Shown one piece after another: positions 34,299 to 42,158 of a DNA stretch of 48,838 nt; positions within the stretch are counted from its first letter, which is position 1, and the number at the start of each line of letters is the position of its first letter. Below the pieces are notes generated by a model. It was not told the DNA's origin, made no database searches, and saw only the letters and a program-made list of their open reading frames with translations. A program made the translations under genes and the position numbers. Source of the stretch: an uncultured Pseudovibrio sp. (GTDB lineage: Bacteria > Pseudomonadota > Alphaproteobacteria > Rhizobiales > Stappiaceae); contig CANMBS010000038.1 in NCBI GenBank assembly GCA_947496145.1, positions 1-48,838 on the forward strand. The letters are read 5' to 3'.

Positions 34299-36280
34299 TC
34301 CATGTTCTTCCCCGCATAACAGCATTGCTTGGCATTTGCAGCCTTTTTGCCGTCACCTTTGGCGGCTGGTATTTCACCTTGTCGTTTGATCCCACCAGTT
34401 TTGAATGGTGGAAGTGGCTGTTTGACTACTTCATCCAAACCAACAGCCTGCCTAAGGAAATCATAATTCCTGCTGCTCTGGGCGTGATTGTCATGATCGT
34501 GATCATGATTGCAGGGCGGCTGGTTCTTGAGCGCGCTCGCAACCTGACTGAGTCAGGCGATCAGGAATCTCAGTCCATTCATGGCTCCGCTCACTTTGCT
34601 GAGTTGGAAGACATTGAAAAAGCAGGGCTGCTGCGTGGCAGAGGTGTCGTTGTTGGCGGACTGCCAGATAGGCTGAAGGGCACCACCATGCTGCGCCATG
34701 ACGGGCCTGAGCATGTGCTTGCCTTTGCCCCTACCCGTTCTGGTAAGGGTATCAGTGTGGTCATTCCAACCTTACTGACGTGGCCCGGCAGTACAATCGT
34801 GCTCGACATTAAGGGCGAGAACTACGCCAGAACCTCTGGCTGGCGAGCCTCACTCGGGCAGAACGTATTTTGCTTTGCCCCTGGAGCACAAACAGGTTCT
34901 GCCCGCTACAATCCACTTAACGAGGTCAGGCTTGGTACAGATCACCAGATCGCTGACTGCATGCATATCGCCAGAATGATCATCGATACGTCTGGCACAG
35001 GCATGAAAGACTTTTGGGAGCAGGAAGGGTTTTCGTGGCTGGCTACTGCGATTTTACATGTGCTTTGCCGTGTTCGAAATGAAGAAAACGGGCGCGTTGC
35101 CACTCTTGCAGATGTCTTTTACTTCCTGTCCGTTGGTGACGAGGAGGACGGCGATGACCCGGAAGAACAGCTTGATAAGCTTGTAAAGAAATCGCCCAGA
35201 ACAAAGGAAGACGACGAGGAGGGCTATAACAGGCTCATGAATGACATGGTGCGATATGACCATGGCGATGAGCAGGTAAACAGGGAAGTCAAACGTGGTG
35301 CGGCACGTATGCGCAAGCGGGCTGGCAATGAGCGATCAGGCGTCCTGTCTACCGCCTCCTCTCAGCTCACGATCTTTGCTGAAACGATCCTCGCCCGCAA
35401 TACATCAACCTGCGATTTTACCATTGATGACCTGATGAATGCAGAGCAGCCCACCAACCTTTATCTGGCTGTGACGCCTGCTGAAATTATCCTGATGAAG
35501 CCGCTCATCCGTATCCTTCTCAATCAGTTTTTAAGCAGACTGACTGCCAAAATGTCTTACGACGAAAACGTGACGCTTTATAAACACCGCTTGCTTTTAA
35601 TGCTTGATGAGTTCCCCCAGCTTGGCAAGCTGGACATCTTTGAGAGCTCACTGGCCTTCATGGCAGGCTACGGCGTTAAAGCCTTCCTGATCACGCAGGA
35701 TATTACCCAGCTTCAGGCAGCATACACCCGCAATGAGAGCATCATATCCAACTGTCATGTGCGCATCGCGTATGCCCCCAACAAGATCGAAACAGCTCGT
35801 GTTCTGTCTGACATGACGGGCAAGACCACGGTGGTGCAGCGCAAGCGCTCGATCTCCAAGAATCTGGACAAGGGCGGGGCCAACATATCTGAAAGTGTCT
35901 CTGAAGTGGCAAGGCCGTTAATGACGCCCGATGAATGTATGATGATGCCGGGTCTGGAATATGATGAAAATGACAGGGTAACAGGTCCGGGCAAGATGCT
36001 GGTCTTTACCGCAGGCAACCCGCCCATCTACGGCCAGCAGTTTATCTATTTTTTAGATGAAGAACTCAATGCCCGCTCAAAGATGAAACCTTCAGGCAAC
36101 ATCTATCAGGGCAAGCCAGTTGTGCATGGTGACCCCAAACCTCCCGCAGCGTCCAACGAAAACAAACCAGCCCCCTCACAGGAAGCCAAGAGCGAGGTGC
36201 AGGCGCAAGCACTGCCTGAACCTGAGAGCAATCCTTTGGTTGAGCGCTTCATGAAGGCGGCAGACAGCCAGAGCATTTGA
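34295..36280 (+). CDS. traG: VirD4/TraG-like type IV coupling protein 2
   Basis: A 661-residue coupling protein, overlapping the previous gene by 4 bp. Two N-terminal membrane helices (ALLGICSLFAVTFGGWYF and IIPAALGVIVMIVIMIAG) are followed by Walker A APTRSGKGIS (Lys151), GENYARTSGWRAS, Walker B LLLMLDEFPQLGKL and ITQDITQLQAAYT. An acidic insert (GDEEDGDDPEEQL) lies near 280, and a Pro/Glu-rich tail at the end. It should recruit the relaxosome to the channel. Confidence 0.95.
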   Translation: MIHVLPRITALLGICSLFAVTFGGWYFTLSFDPTSFEWWKWLFDYFIQTNSLPKEIIIPAALGVIVMIVIMIAGRLVLERARNLTESGDQESQSIHGSAHFAELEDIEKAGLLRGRGVVVGGLPDRLKGTTMLRHDGPEHVLAFAPTRSGKGISVVIPTLLTWPGSTIVLDIKGENYARTSGWRASLGQNVFCFAPGAQTGSARYNPLNEVRLGTDHQIADCMHIARMIIDTSGTGMKDFWEQEGFSWLATAILHVLCRVRNEENGRVATLADVFYFLSVGDEEDGDDPEEQLDKLVKKSPRTKEDDEEGYNRLMNDMVRYDHGDEQVNREVKRGAARMRKRAGNERSGVLSTASSQLTIFAETILARNTSTCDFTIDDLMNAEQPTNLYLAVTPAEIILMKPLIRILLNQFLSRLTAKMSYDENVTLYKHRLLLMLDEFPQLGKLDIFESSLAFMAGYGVKAFLITQDITQLQAAYTRNESIISNCHVRIAYAPNKIETARVLSDMTGKTTVVQRKRSISKNLDKGGANISESVSEVARPLMTPDECMMMPGLEYDENDRVTGPGKMLVFTAGNPPIYGQQFIYFLDEELNARSKMKPSGNIYQGKPVVHGDPKPPAASNENKPAPSQEAKSEVQAQALPEPESNPLVERFMKAADSQSI

Positions 36281-36281
36281 T

Positions 36282-36304
36282 GGGCACACACCGCCCGTTT
36301 TTTT
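36282..36304 (+). terminator. Weak terminator-like stem with T-run after the coupling protein
   Basis: GGGC-acacacc-GCCC followed by GTTTTTTT. The stem is only 4 bp, so it may cause partial termination between the T4SS operon and the relaxosome genes. Confidence 0.4.
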
Positions 36305-36335
36305 AAACCAACAGTTCCAGCAAGGTGATTTTACC

Positions 36336-36518
36336 ATGAAAGATATTAGGGTTTCCCATGAAGACCAGCTCACGCAGGCAAAGGTTATCAGCGACCTTTG
36401 CGCGGCAGGTCATATTGCAGATGTTGACCCGGACATTGCCGATCTCATGGGCGCTTTTTCCGAAGACGCCATGAGCCTTGAAGATGCTCTTGAGAGCATT
36501 TCACAGGAGCTTGACTGA
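36336..36518 (+). CDS. Small acidic hypothetical protein
   Basis: A 60-residue protein (begins MKDIRVSHEDQLTQAKVISD), acidic, with no membrane segment. Its TGA overlaps the ATG of the TraC-like gene (TGATG), so it is translationally coupled to it. Family not recognised. Confidence 0.65.
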   Translation: MKDIRVSHEDQLTQAKVISDLCAAGHIADVDPDIADLMGAFSEDAMSLEDALESISQELD

Positions 36519-39118
36519 TGGCTTCTCACGACAAAGCAAACTTTCGCGAAGATGTTGCCACGGCTTTTTTGGAAAAAATAGAGCAAGGCGCTGCGCCCTG
36601 GCAAAAGCCATGGACGGGCGGCATTATCTCTGATGGTCCGGTAAATGCTGTGACGGGCAAAGCCTATAGCGGCATCAATAATTTCTGGCTTGGCCTTGCA
36701 GAGCATGAAGATCCGCGCTGGCTTACTTTCAGGCAGGCCCAAAGCCTTGAAGCAAAAGTGCGCAAGGGCGAAAAGGGGCGGCTGGTTGAATACTGGCAGT
36801 GGCGTGATGAGCGCGTGGTGCGTGATGCTGACGGTAAGCCTTTGCGCGATGAAGATGGCAAGACCAGAAAGCAAAGCTATCAGCTGGAACGGCCTAAACT
36901 CTTTTTTGCTGTCGTCTTCAATGGCGAGCAGGTGGACGGGCTTGAGGCTTATAAAGCCCCGGAACCTGACTTTGAACCACACAAACGGGCAGAAGACATC
37001 TTAAAAGGCAGTGGTGTCAGGCTGCTCAATGATCAGGCCGACCGGGCCTTTTACAATCCTGACAGCGATCAGATTCATCTGCCGGCACAAGCTGCGTTCA
37101 AAACAGCCTATGACTACTATGGCACAGCCATGCATGAGCTTGGTCATGCAAGCGGCCATGAAAGCCGTATGGCCCGCCAGTTCGCGCCCTTTGGCACGCC
37201 CGTTTATGCCCAGGAAGAGCTTCGCGCAGAAATGGCCTCTTATCTGGTGTGCCGCCAGCTCGGCCTTACCCATGATCCTGACCGGCACGCAGGCTATGTG
37301 GAGCATTGGCTGAAGGGCGTTCATGATGACAAGAACACCTTATTCCGGGCGGCACGGGACGCGGAGTTGATCAGCCAGTGGGTGATGCAGCCCGAGCGCC
37401 GGATGGAGCTGGAAAAACAGGGACAATTAGAAAGACAGGCCCGCGAGAGCCAGAAGAACATGGTTGAAATTCCCTCTGCCTCAAAAAGCTTTGGCAGGCG
37501 CAGCAAGGAGGTAAAGGCCCCCTCACCTGACTTAGCCCTTTCCAGTGCTCCGGCCAGCACGGACAAGGAACATCGGGTGAGCTTCAATGTTCCCGGCAAG
37601 ACTGGTCACGGCGTAACCATTTTGTCCAGTCCCGGTGATAACCAGATCCGGGCACATTACAGCAAGCCAGGTGCAAAGGACTATCAGTCCCGCGCTATTG
37701 AAAAGAGCTGGTTCGATAAACCCGATGGCAAGCTTTATTATAACGCTAAAGAAGACGCCCTTGTTGAGTATGTCCGGGGGGATGATCCATCAAAGATTGT
37801 GCGCCACAGCGTCAGCTTTGATCTTAGCGAAGAGCGCAGCGCGGCCCCCGTAAAGTCGGTGCCGCAAAAAGACGATCATCCGATCTTTGGCAAAACGGCC
37901 CCTGAAAAAAGCTTTGAGCGGGTCTATCTGGCCGTTCCCTATGCAGAGCGCAGGGAGGCGGATGCTCTTGGGGCCGACTGGGACCGGGAGAAACGGAGCT
38001 GGTATGCCGCAACTCCTGAAGTGGTTGAAAGAACAAAGAAGTGGTCGGTAGACGGCAAGGCCCCTGCCCTTCAGGAAAAGCGGGACCCGCAACGAGAGTT
38101 TAGTGACTGGCTGCGTGTGCAGGGTGTGGAGCTGGCTGGTCAGGCGGAAATGGATGGCAAATGGCACCGCGTCAGGATGAAGGGAGATAAGGATAAGAGC
38201 GGGTCTTATCGCGGCTTCCTTGATGGCGCTGTACCCAATGGCATGGTGCATAACTTCAGAGGTACGCAGGAAAAGTGGGTCTTTACCGGACAGCAGCTTT
38301 CAAAAGACGAAATCGCAAAGGCGCTTGAAGCCAACAGGCAAGCCCGGCAGGAACGCGAGAAGGAACGCCTTCAGGATCAGCAAAAAGCGGCTAAGACTGC
38401 TTATGGGATCTGGGTCAATCTTAAAGAATGGGCGCGGCCTGATAACTGCGATTACCTGAAGCGTAAGAATGTTTCAGGTCATGGGGTCAAGCTTGATAAA
38501 GACGGGCGCATGGTTGTCCCGCTGCGCGATACTGATCTGCGCATCCATTCCCTTCAGTTCGTTGGTGATGAAAAGCAATACCTTAAAAACGGCCGCAAGG
38601 AAGGGCTGTTTCATGCGATTGATCCAGGCAAGCTGCTGCAAGGCAAGAAACCGCTTTCCAAAGAGCACATCTTCATCCTGACAGAAGGCTATGCAACCGG
38701 GGGAACCCTGCACAAGCATCTGAACAAGCCCACCATTGTTGCCTTTGATGGTGACAATCTGGTCAAGGTTGCCAGGGCCATACGCGAAAAGTTCCCTGAT
38801 GTGACCCTGCTCTTTGGAGCAGATGATGATCATCATTTGACGCTGAGGGAAGAACCTTTGCCCAACAAAGGACAGGAAACAGCGAGAGCAGCAGCTAAAG
38901 CTGTAGGCGGCTATGTGATCACCCCTCCCTTTAAGCGAGAAGAAAACGCCAGAGAAATGAGTGACTGGAACGACTTTGCCAGATCACGCGGGGGCGAAGA
39001 GACCAAATCGGTTTTAAGCAAAGTGCTTTGGGAAGCGTTTCATGGGGAACGGGCAAGAGAAAAACAGCACGAGCTGATGAGCCAGAAAAACACGACAAAA
39101 GAAATGGAGGTGGCCTGA
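36518..39118 (+). CDS. traC: TraC-like antirestriction/primase (ArdC, zincin, DUF5710, Toprim)
   Basis: An 866-residue multidomain protein. Residues 1-130 are an ArdC-type ssDNA-binding domain (FLEKIEQGAAPWQKPW, YSGINNFWL). Residues 150-290 form a zincin domain with HELGH (206-210). Around 465-510 lies a DUF5710-like motif (VYLAVPYAERREADALGADW). The C-terminal Toprim region has LTEGYATGG (Glu723-Thr727), the EGYAT signature of plasmid primases such as RP4 TraC and Sog, and an acidic pair at FGADDDHH. TraC-type primases are sent to the recipient with the DNA strand, prime complementary synthesis, and may protect incoming DNA. It lies between the coupling proteins and the relaxosome genes. Confidence 0.9.
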   Translation: MASHDKANFREDVATAFLEKIEQGAAPWQKPWTGGIISDGPVNAVTGKAYSGINNFWLGLAEHEDPRWLTFRQAQSLEAKVRKGEKGRLVEYWQWRDERVVRDADGKPLRDEDGKTRKQSYQLERPKLFFAVVFNGEQVDGLEAYKAPEPDFEPHKRAEDILKGSGVRLLNDQADRAFYNPDSDQIHLPAQAAFKTAYDYYGTAMHELGHASGHESRMARQFAPFGTPVYAQEELRAEMASYLVCRQLGLTHDPDRHAGYVEHWLKGVHDDKNTLFRAARDAELISQWVMQPERRMELEKQGQLERQARESQKNMVEIPSASKSFGRRSKEVKAPSPDLALSSAPASTDKEHRVSFNVPGKTGHGVTILSSPGDNQIRAHYSKPGAKDYQSRAIEKSWFDKPDGKLYYNAKEDALVEYVRGDDPSKIVRHSVSFDLSEERSAAPVKSVPQKDDHPIFGKTAPEKSFERVYLAVPYAERREADALGADWDREKRSWYAATPEVVERTKKWSVDGKAPALQEKRDPQREFSDWLRVQGVELAGQAEMDGKWHRVRMKGDKDKSGSYRGFLDGAVPNGMVHNFRGTQEKWVFTGQQLSKDEIAKALEANRQARQEREKERLQDQQKAAKTAYGIWVNLKEWARPDNCDYLKRKNVSGHGVKLDKDGRMVVPLRDTDLRIHSLQFVGDEKQYLKNGRKEGLFHAIDPGKLLQGKKPLSKEHIFILTEGYATGGTLHKHLNKPTIVAFDGDNLVKVARAIREKFPDVTLLFGADDDHHLTLREEPLPNKGQETARAAAKAVGGYVITPPFKREENAREMSDWNDFARSRGGEETKSVLSKVLWEAFHGERAREKQHELMSQKNTTKEMEVA

Positions 39119-39471
39119 TGGATCACATCAAACGCCGGAAATCTGATGATGAGCGCCGGGAGAAATTTTCGGTCAGATTGCCCAGAAGAATGTGCGATGA
39201 CATTCGCGCCAGAGCAAAAGCTGCAAATAAGATGCCGCAGTCTCACTATGTGGAGTATGTCCTCCTCAACGCCGCCCATCCCGATCCTTCGCGGCTGAAG
39301 GCGATTGATGAACTGAAAAAGATCAATCACGACCTTGCCCGTCTTGGGAACCTTTTAAACACTGGTCTGGGGGATGGAGAAATCAAAGGCAACCACGACA
39401 AGATGGAACAGCTCCTTGTTGAGCTGAAAGACACGCAACATATCCTGAAAACCAAGGTGCGTGCGCTGTAA
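39118..39471 (+). CDS. traJ: Ribbon-helix-helix relaxosome protein (TraJ/MobC-like)
   Basis: A 117-residue basic protein. ATG 39118 shares TGATG with the upstream stop; a longer start at 39028 would overlap the primase needlessly. EKFSVRLPRRMCDDIRARAK with a following helix forms a ribbon-helix-helix DNA-binding domain. The region INHDLARLGNLLNTGL is the conserved block of MobC/TraJ-type mobilisation proteins. It should bind oriT and load the relaxase encoded 2 bp downstream. Confidence 0.82.
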   Translation: MDHIKRRKSDDERREKFSVRLPRRMCDDIRARAKAANKMPQSHYVEYVLLNAAHPDPSRLKAIDELKKINHDLARLGNLLNTGLGDGEIKGNHDKMEQLLVELKDTQHILKTKVRAL

Positions 39472-39473
39472 CG

Positions 39474-40628
39474 ATGATTGCTCATAAGATTGACCGCAAG
39501 TCCGGTGCCAACTCGTTTAAGGCGCTTGCCCGCTACGTGGCAGCTGCAAAAGAAGAAAACGAGAAGCTGGGTGATTTATGGATAGAAAACTGCACCTTTG
39601 CGAGCGGCAAGGAGGATCTGGACCTTGCCATCAAGGAGGTTGAAAACACGCAGGCCCACAACAACCGCATCAAGGGCGACCGTTCCTATCATCTGGTGAT
39701 CTCGTTTGCCAAAGGAGAGCACCCGGACTTAGACGTGCTTAAAGACATTGAACTTGAATTTGCCAAAGCGCTTGGCTTTGAGGAGCACGAGCGCATCATT
39801 GCAACTCACACCAACACAGACAACTACCATATGCACGTGGCGATCAACCGGGTTCACCCCAAAACCTACAAGGTGAACACGCCCTATAATGATTTTGAGA
39901 CGCTGGAACGCACCCGCCTTGCCATGGAGAAAAAACATGGACTGGTGCACACCAATGCCAGGAGTGAAGCGCGGGATAAGACCAATCCCAAAGCGCGTGA
40001 TTATGAGGCCAACACCTTTGAAGTCTCGTTCTCAACTTATGTGAAGGACTACAGGAAAGAGCTTTTAAAGGTCCGTGAGAACGCCCGCACGTGGGAGGAG
40101 TTCCATGAAGGCATCGCAGCCTATTCACTGGAAATGAAGCAGCGCGGTGCCGGGCTGGTGTTTAAGGACATGGCGGGCAACGGAACGGAAAAAGCAAGCG
40201 TGGTGCGCCGGGAGTTTTCCAAAAAGTCCATGGAAGAAAAGTTCGGCCCTTTCAGGGCTCCCAAAAAAGAGACCGCGAAGCAAAATCGCAAGGATCGCAA
40301 GGATCGCTATGAGCGCAGGCCCCTTTATAAGCGCCACCGCTCAACAAGCCACTGGAAGAGGTTCATGTATCAGCTGGGCAAGCCGGGGTCCAAACACAAC
40401 TGGAAATCCTATCTGCGCTCACAGGCGCAGTTAAACAAGGCGGCAATTGAAATGATCAAGGGAGAGGAAGCCATACTGGCAGCTATGGGGCTTGGTTCAG
40501 GACGCCAGCCCGGTCTTCTGGAAGAGCATTTCGGTATCCGTCTTGGGCAGATCAAAGCGAAGCGACAACCCAAACCGACGCTGGAGCCGAGGCTGGAACG
40601 GAAGTCGGAACCGGAAATGAAACGATGA
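39474..40628 (+). CDS. traI: MOBP relaxase (TraI/VirD2-like)
   Basis: A 384-residue relaxase. Tyr21 in NSFKALARYVA is the likely nucleophile. Motif II-like GDRSYHLVISFAKGEHPD follows, and the histidine triad HTNTDNYHMHVAINRVHP (His112, His119, His121) is the metal-binding motif III of MOBP enzymes. The C-terminal 130 residues are very basic (KKETAKQNRKDRKDRYERR) and may carry the translocation signal. It has no helicase or primase domain, unlike long TraI proteins. It nicks oriT and leads the strand into the recipient. Confidence 0.93.
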   Translation: MIAHKIDRKSGANSFKALARYVAAAKEENEKLGDLWIENCTFASGKEDLDLAIKEVENTQAHNNRIKGDRSYHLVISFAKGEHPDLDVLKDIELEFAKALGFEEHERIIATHTNTDNYHMHVAINRVHPKTYKVNTPYNDFETLERTRLAMEKKHGLVHTNARSEARDKTNPKARDYEANTFEVSFSTYVKDYRKELLKVRENARTWEEFHEGIAAYSLEMKQRGAGLVFKDMAGNGTEKASVVRREFSKKSMEEKFGPFRAPKKETAKQNRKDRKDRYERRPLYKRHRSTSHWKRFMYQLGKPGSKHNWKSYLRSQAQLNKAAIEMIKGEEAILAAMGLGSGRQPGLLEEHFGIRLGQIKAKRQPKPTLEPRLERKSEPEMKR

Positions 40629-40705
40629 GAGGAAAAGGCCCTGCCCTGTCACTGCATGGTGCTGGCAGTAACAAAGGCAAGGCCAGTGGAGGTCATATGC
40701 TTCAA

Positions 40706-41638
40706 CTAGACATGAGTGCTTTGGAAACGGGCCACCAGTTTGGGACCTGGAGCCTCATTGAACAGGAATTTATAATCGCTCTGGCGATAAAGGTTTTTAA
40801 CGCGCAAGGGTGTGGGCGGGTGCGTGCGCAGCCAGTAGGTAAAGATGTTAAAGCGCGACGTTTCTTCAGGAAGGTTGTCAAAGACGCGGTTCATGCATTT
40901 GCGCCCCAGCAGCTTTTGAGAATATTCATCAGCGCGAAACTCAGTCATGCGCGAGGTCAGGTTCGTGATCCGGGAGGCAACAGAGATGACCAGATTCCAC
41001 GGCAGAACAATAAGGTTAAACCCAAGTCCCACATAAGGCACACGGTAAAACAGATTGTTGAGCGTGAGCGGGATCAGGAACGGCCAGAAGACAGCAACCG
41101 TGATGCTGTTAAGCAGGTTGTCCAGATGGCGGATGTGCCCGATCTCATGGGCAATAAGACCTGCCAGCTCTTCAAGACCGCCCTCGCGAAACTTGGTGTC
41201 GTAAAGCGCCCCTTGGGTGATGGCGATGCGGTTGCGGCCATAGGTGATGGCATTGTACTCTTTGGTGTCAATCACCCGCCAGACAATGCGCGGCAATCTC
41301 ATGTTCTTTTTCTTAGCAATCCTGCGCAGATACTCATGAGCTGCATTGATCTGGTTCAGCTCTTTCTCACTGGGGCTGCGGGCACCTTGCTGAAAGTCGA
41401 CAATGAATTCAAAAAGGCCCGGTGTGCGCAGGATCACCAGCACCATAACGATCTGAAACAGCGTGACATAAGGGCTGGTTGGCTCCGGGATCTGGAAGGG
41501 CAGACCTGCAAAAAGATTGATGGCCCAGACGATGGGAAAAGCAGACAATCCAATTCCCATATGGGCGGCAACGGCAATGACACTTACGGAAATGAGCCAG
41601 GCAATAAAAACGCTTACGTTCCTGTAAAGATTAAACAT
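40706..41638 (-). CDS. M48-family membrane metalloprotease (HtpX-like)
   Basis: A 310-residue minus-strand gene with GGAGG nine bases before its ATG. Two N-terminal membrane helices (FIAWLISVSVIAVAAH and LFQIVMVLVILRT) and a hydrophobic hairpin after the active site surround the zinc site HEIGH (164-168). The third ligand is probably Glu233 in TEFRADEYS. HtpX-type proteases degrade damaged inner-membrane proteins. Its presence between the relaxase and repC, convergent with the transfer genes, suggests quality control of the many membrane proteins of the mating channel. This is inference; a host stress gene picked up by the plasmid is equally possible. Confidence 0.9.
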   Translation of the reverse strand: MFNLYRNVSVFIAWLISVSVIAVAAHMGIGLSAFPIVWAINLFAGLPFQIPEPTSPYVTLFQIVMVLVILRTPGLFEFIVDFQQGARSPSEKELNQINAAHEYLRRIAKKKNMRLPRIVWRVIDTKEYNAITYGRNRIAITQGALYDTKFREGGLEELAGLIAHEIGHIRHLDNLLNSITVAVFWPFLIPLTLNNLFYRVPYVGLGFNLIVLPWNLVISVASRITNLTSRMTEFRADEYSQKLLGRKCMNRVFDNLPEETSRFNIFTYWLRTHPPTPLRVKNLYRQSDYKFLFNEAPGPKLVARFQSTHV

Positions 41639-41977
41639 TTTGACAATCCTCCACTGACTTTATTTTACAAAGTTTGTGAATCCACCGCAATTTCCCTGAG
41701 CAAAGTTCTCGGTTTGTTCACAGTTAGATTACCTATGGTTAACGGCGCGGATTGCCGGCAGCCTGCGGTTGTGAGCATGGGTGATTTCAGCAAGGGATCA
41801 AAAAAGCAAACCAGAGCGCACGTTATATGTGCGTAACATATGAGTTAGTTAAACTTTTACTTTTTTAAGGAGCGCTGCTTTGTAACAATTTAAAGCAAAT
41901 TACGAATAGTAAAAGCACAGCAAGCGCAGAGGCTGCGGGGCTTTTAAAACACCAGAAGAAAGGGCGAGGATAGCCTT
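41639..41977. other. Intergenic region between protease and ctRNA
   Basis: A+T-rich; it should hold the promoter of the minus-strand protease gene. No coding frame is convincing. The repC leader begins near its right end. Confidence 0.4.
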
Positions 41978-42012
41978 AAAAAAGAAACCCTGGAAGCCAG
42001 AGACCCCCAGGG
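41978..42012 (-). terminator. Intrinsic terminator of the candidate ctRNA
   Basis: CCCTGG pairs with CCAGGG; then TTTCTTTTTT on the minus strand. Confidence 0.75.
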
Positions 42013-42038
42013 AGAACAACATAAAACTAGATTTAGCA
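41978..42038 (-). ncRNA. Candidate antisense ctRNA controlling repC
   Basis: On the minus strand, TTGCAA (42073-42068), a 17-bp spacer and TAAAAA (42050-42045) form a sigma-70-like promoter. Transcription would begin near 42038. About 26-50 nt later comes an intrinsic terminator, CCCTGG/CCAGGG with TTTCTTTTTT, ending at 41978. This predicts an RNA of about 61 nt, the size of the ctRNAs that lie upstream of repC in repABC plasmids and repress RepC synthesis by pairing with the leader. The location, orientation and size agree. Expression is unproven. Confidence 0.7.
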
Positions 42039-42063
42039 CCTGAATTTTTATGTTGTTCTTCCC
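42010..42063 (+). promoter_or_regulatory. repC leader stem-loop
   Basis: GGGAGAACAACATAAAA (42010-42026) pairs with 42046-42063 with one bulged base. It shares 42010-42012 with the neighbouring CCCTGG/CCAGGG stem, so the two folds exclude each other. Confidence 0.65.
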
Positions 42064-42073
42064 AAAATTGCAA
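42045..42073 (-). promoter_or_regulatory. Promoter of the candidate ctRNA
   Basis: -35 TTGCAA and -10 TAAAAA, each 4 of 6 to consensus, with exact 17-bp spacing. The -10 and spacer lie within one arm of the 42010-42063 stem. Confidence 0.55.
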
Positions 42074-42133
42074 GAGTGCAGCACCGCAAAATTTTTGCGA
42101 ACGGTGTTTTGCACCCTGAATTCGGGTCTTTTG

Positions 42134-42150
42134 CTTCCATTTTGTGGAAG
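42134..42150 (+). promoter_or_regulatory. Hairpin hiding the repC ribosome-binding site
   Basis: CTTCCA-ttttg-TGGAAG. The right arm contains GGAAG, the only good Shine-Dalgarno sequence, eight bases before ATG 42159. Translation would need this stem opened. Confidence 0.7.
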
Positions 42151-42158
42151 AATTTAAA

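Noticed and set aside
40625-41836. 403-codon plus-strand frame after the relaxase
   Set aside because: It lies opposite the M48 protease, which carries HEIGH and membrane helices; this frame is its antisense shadow.
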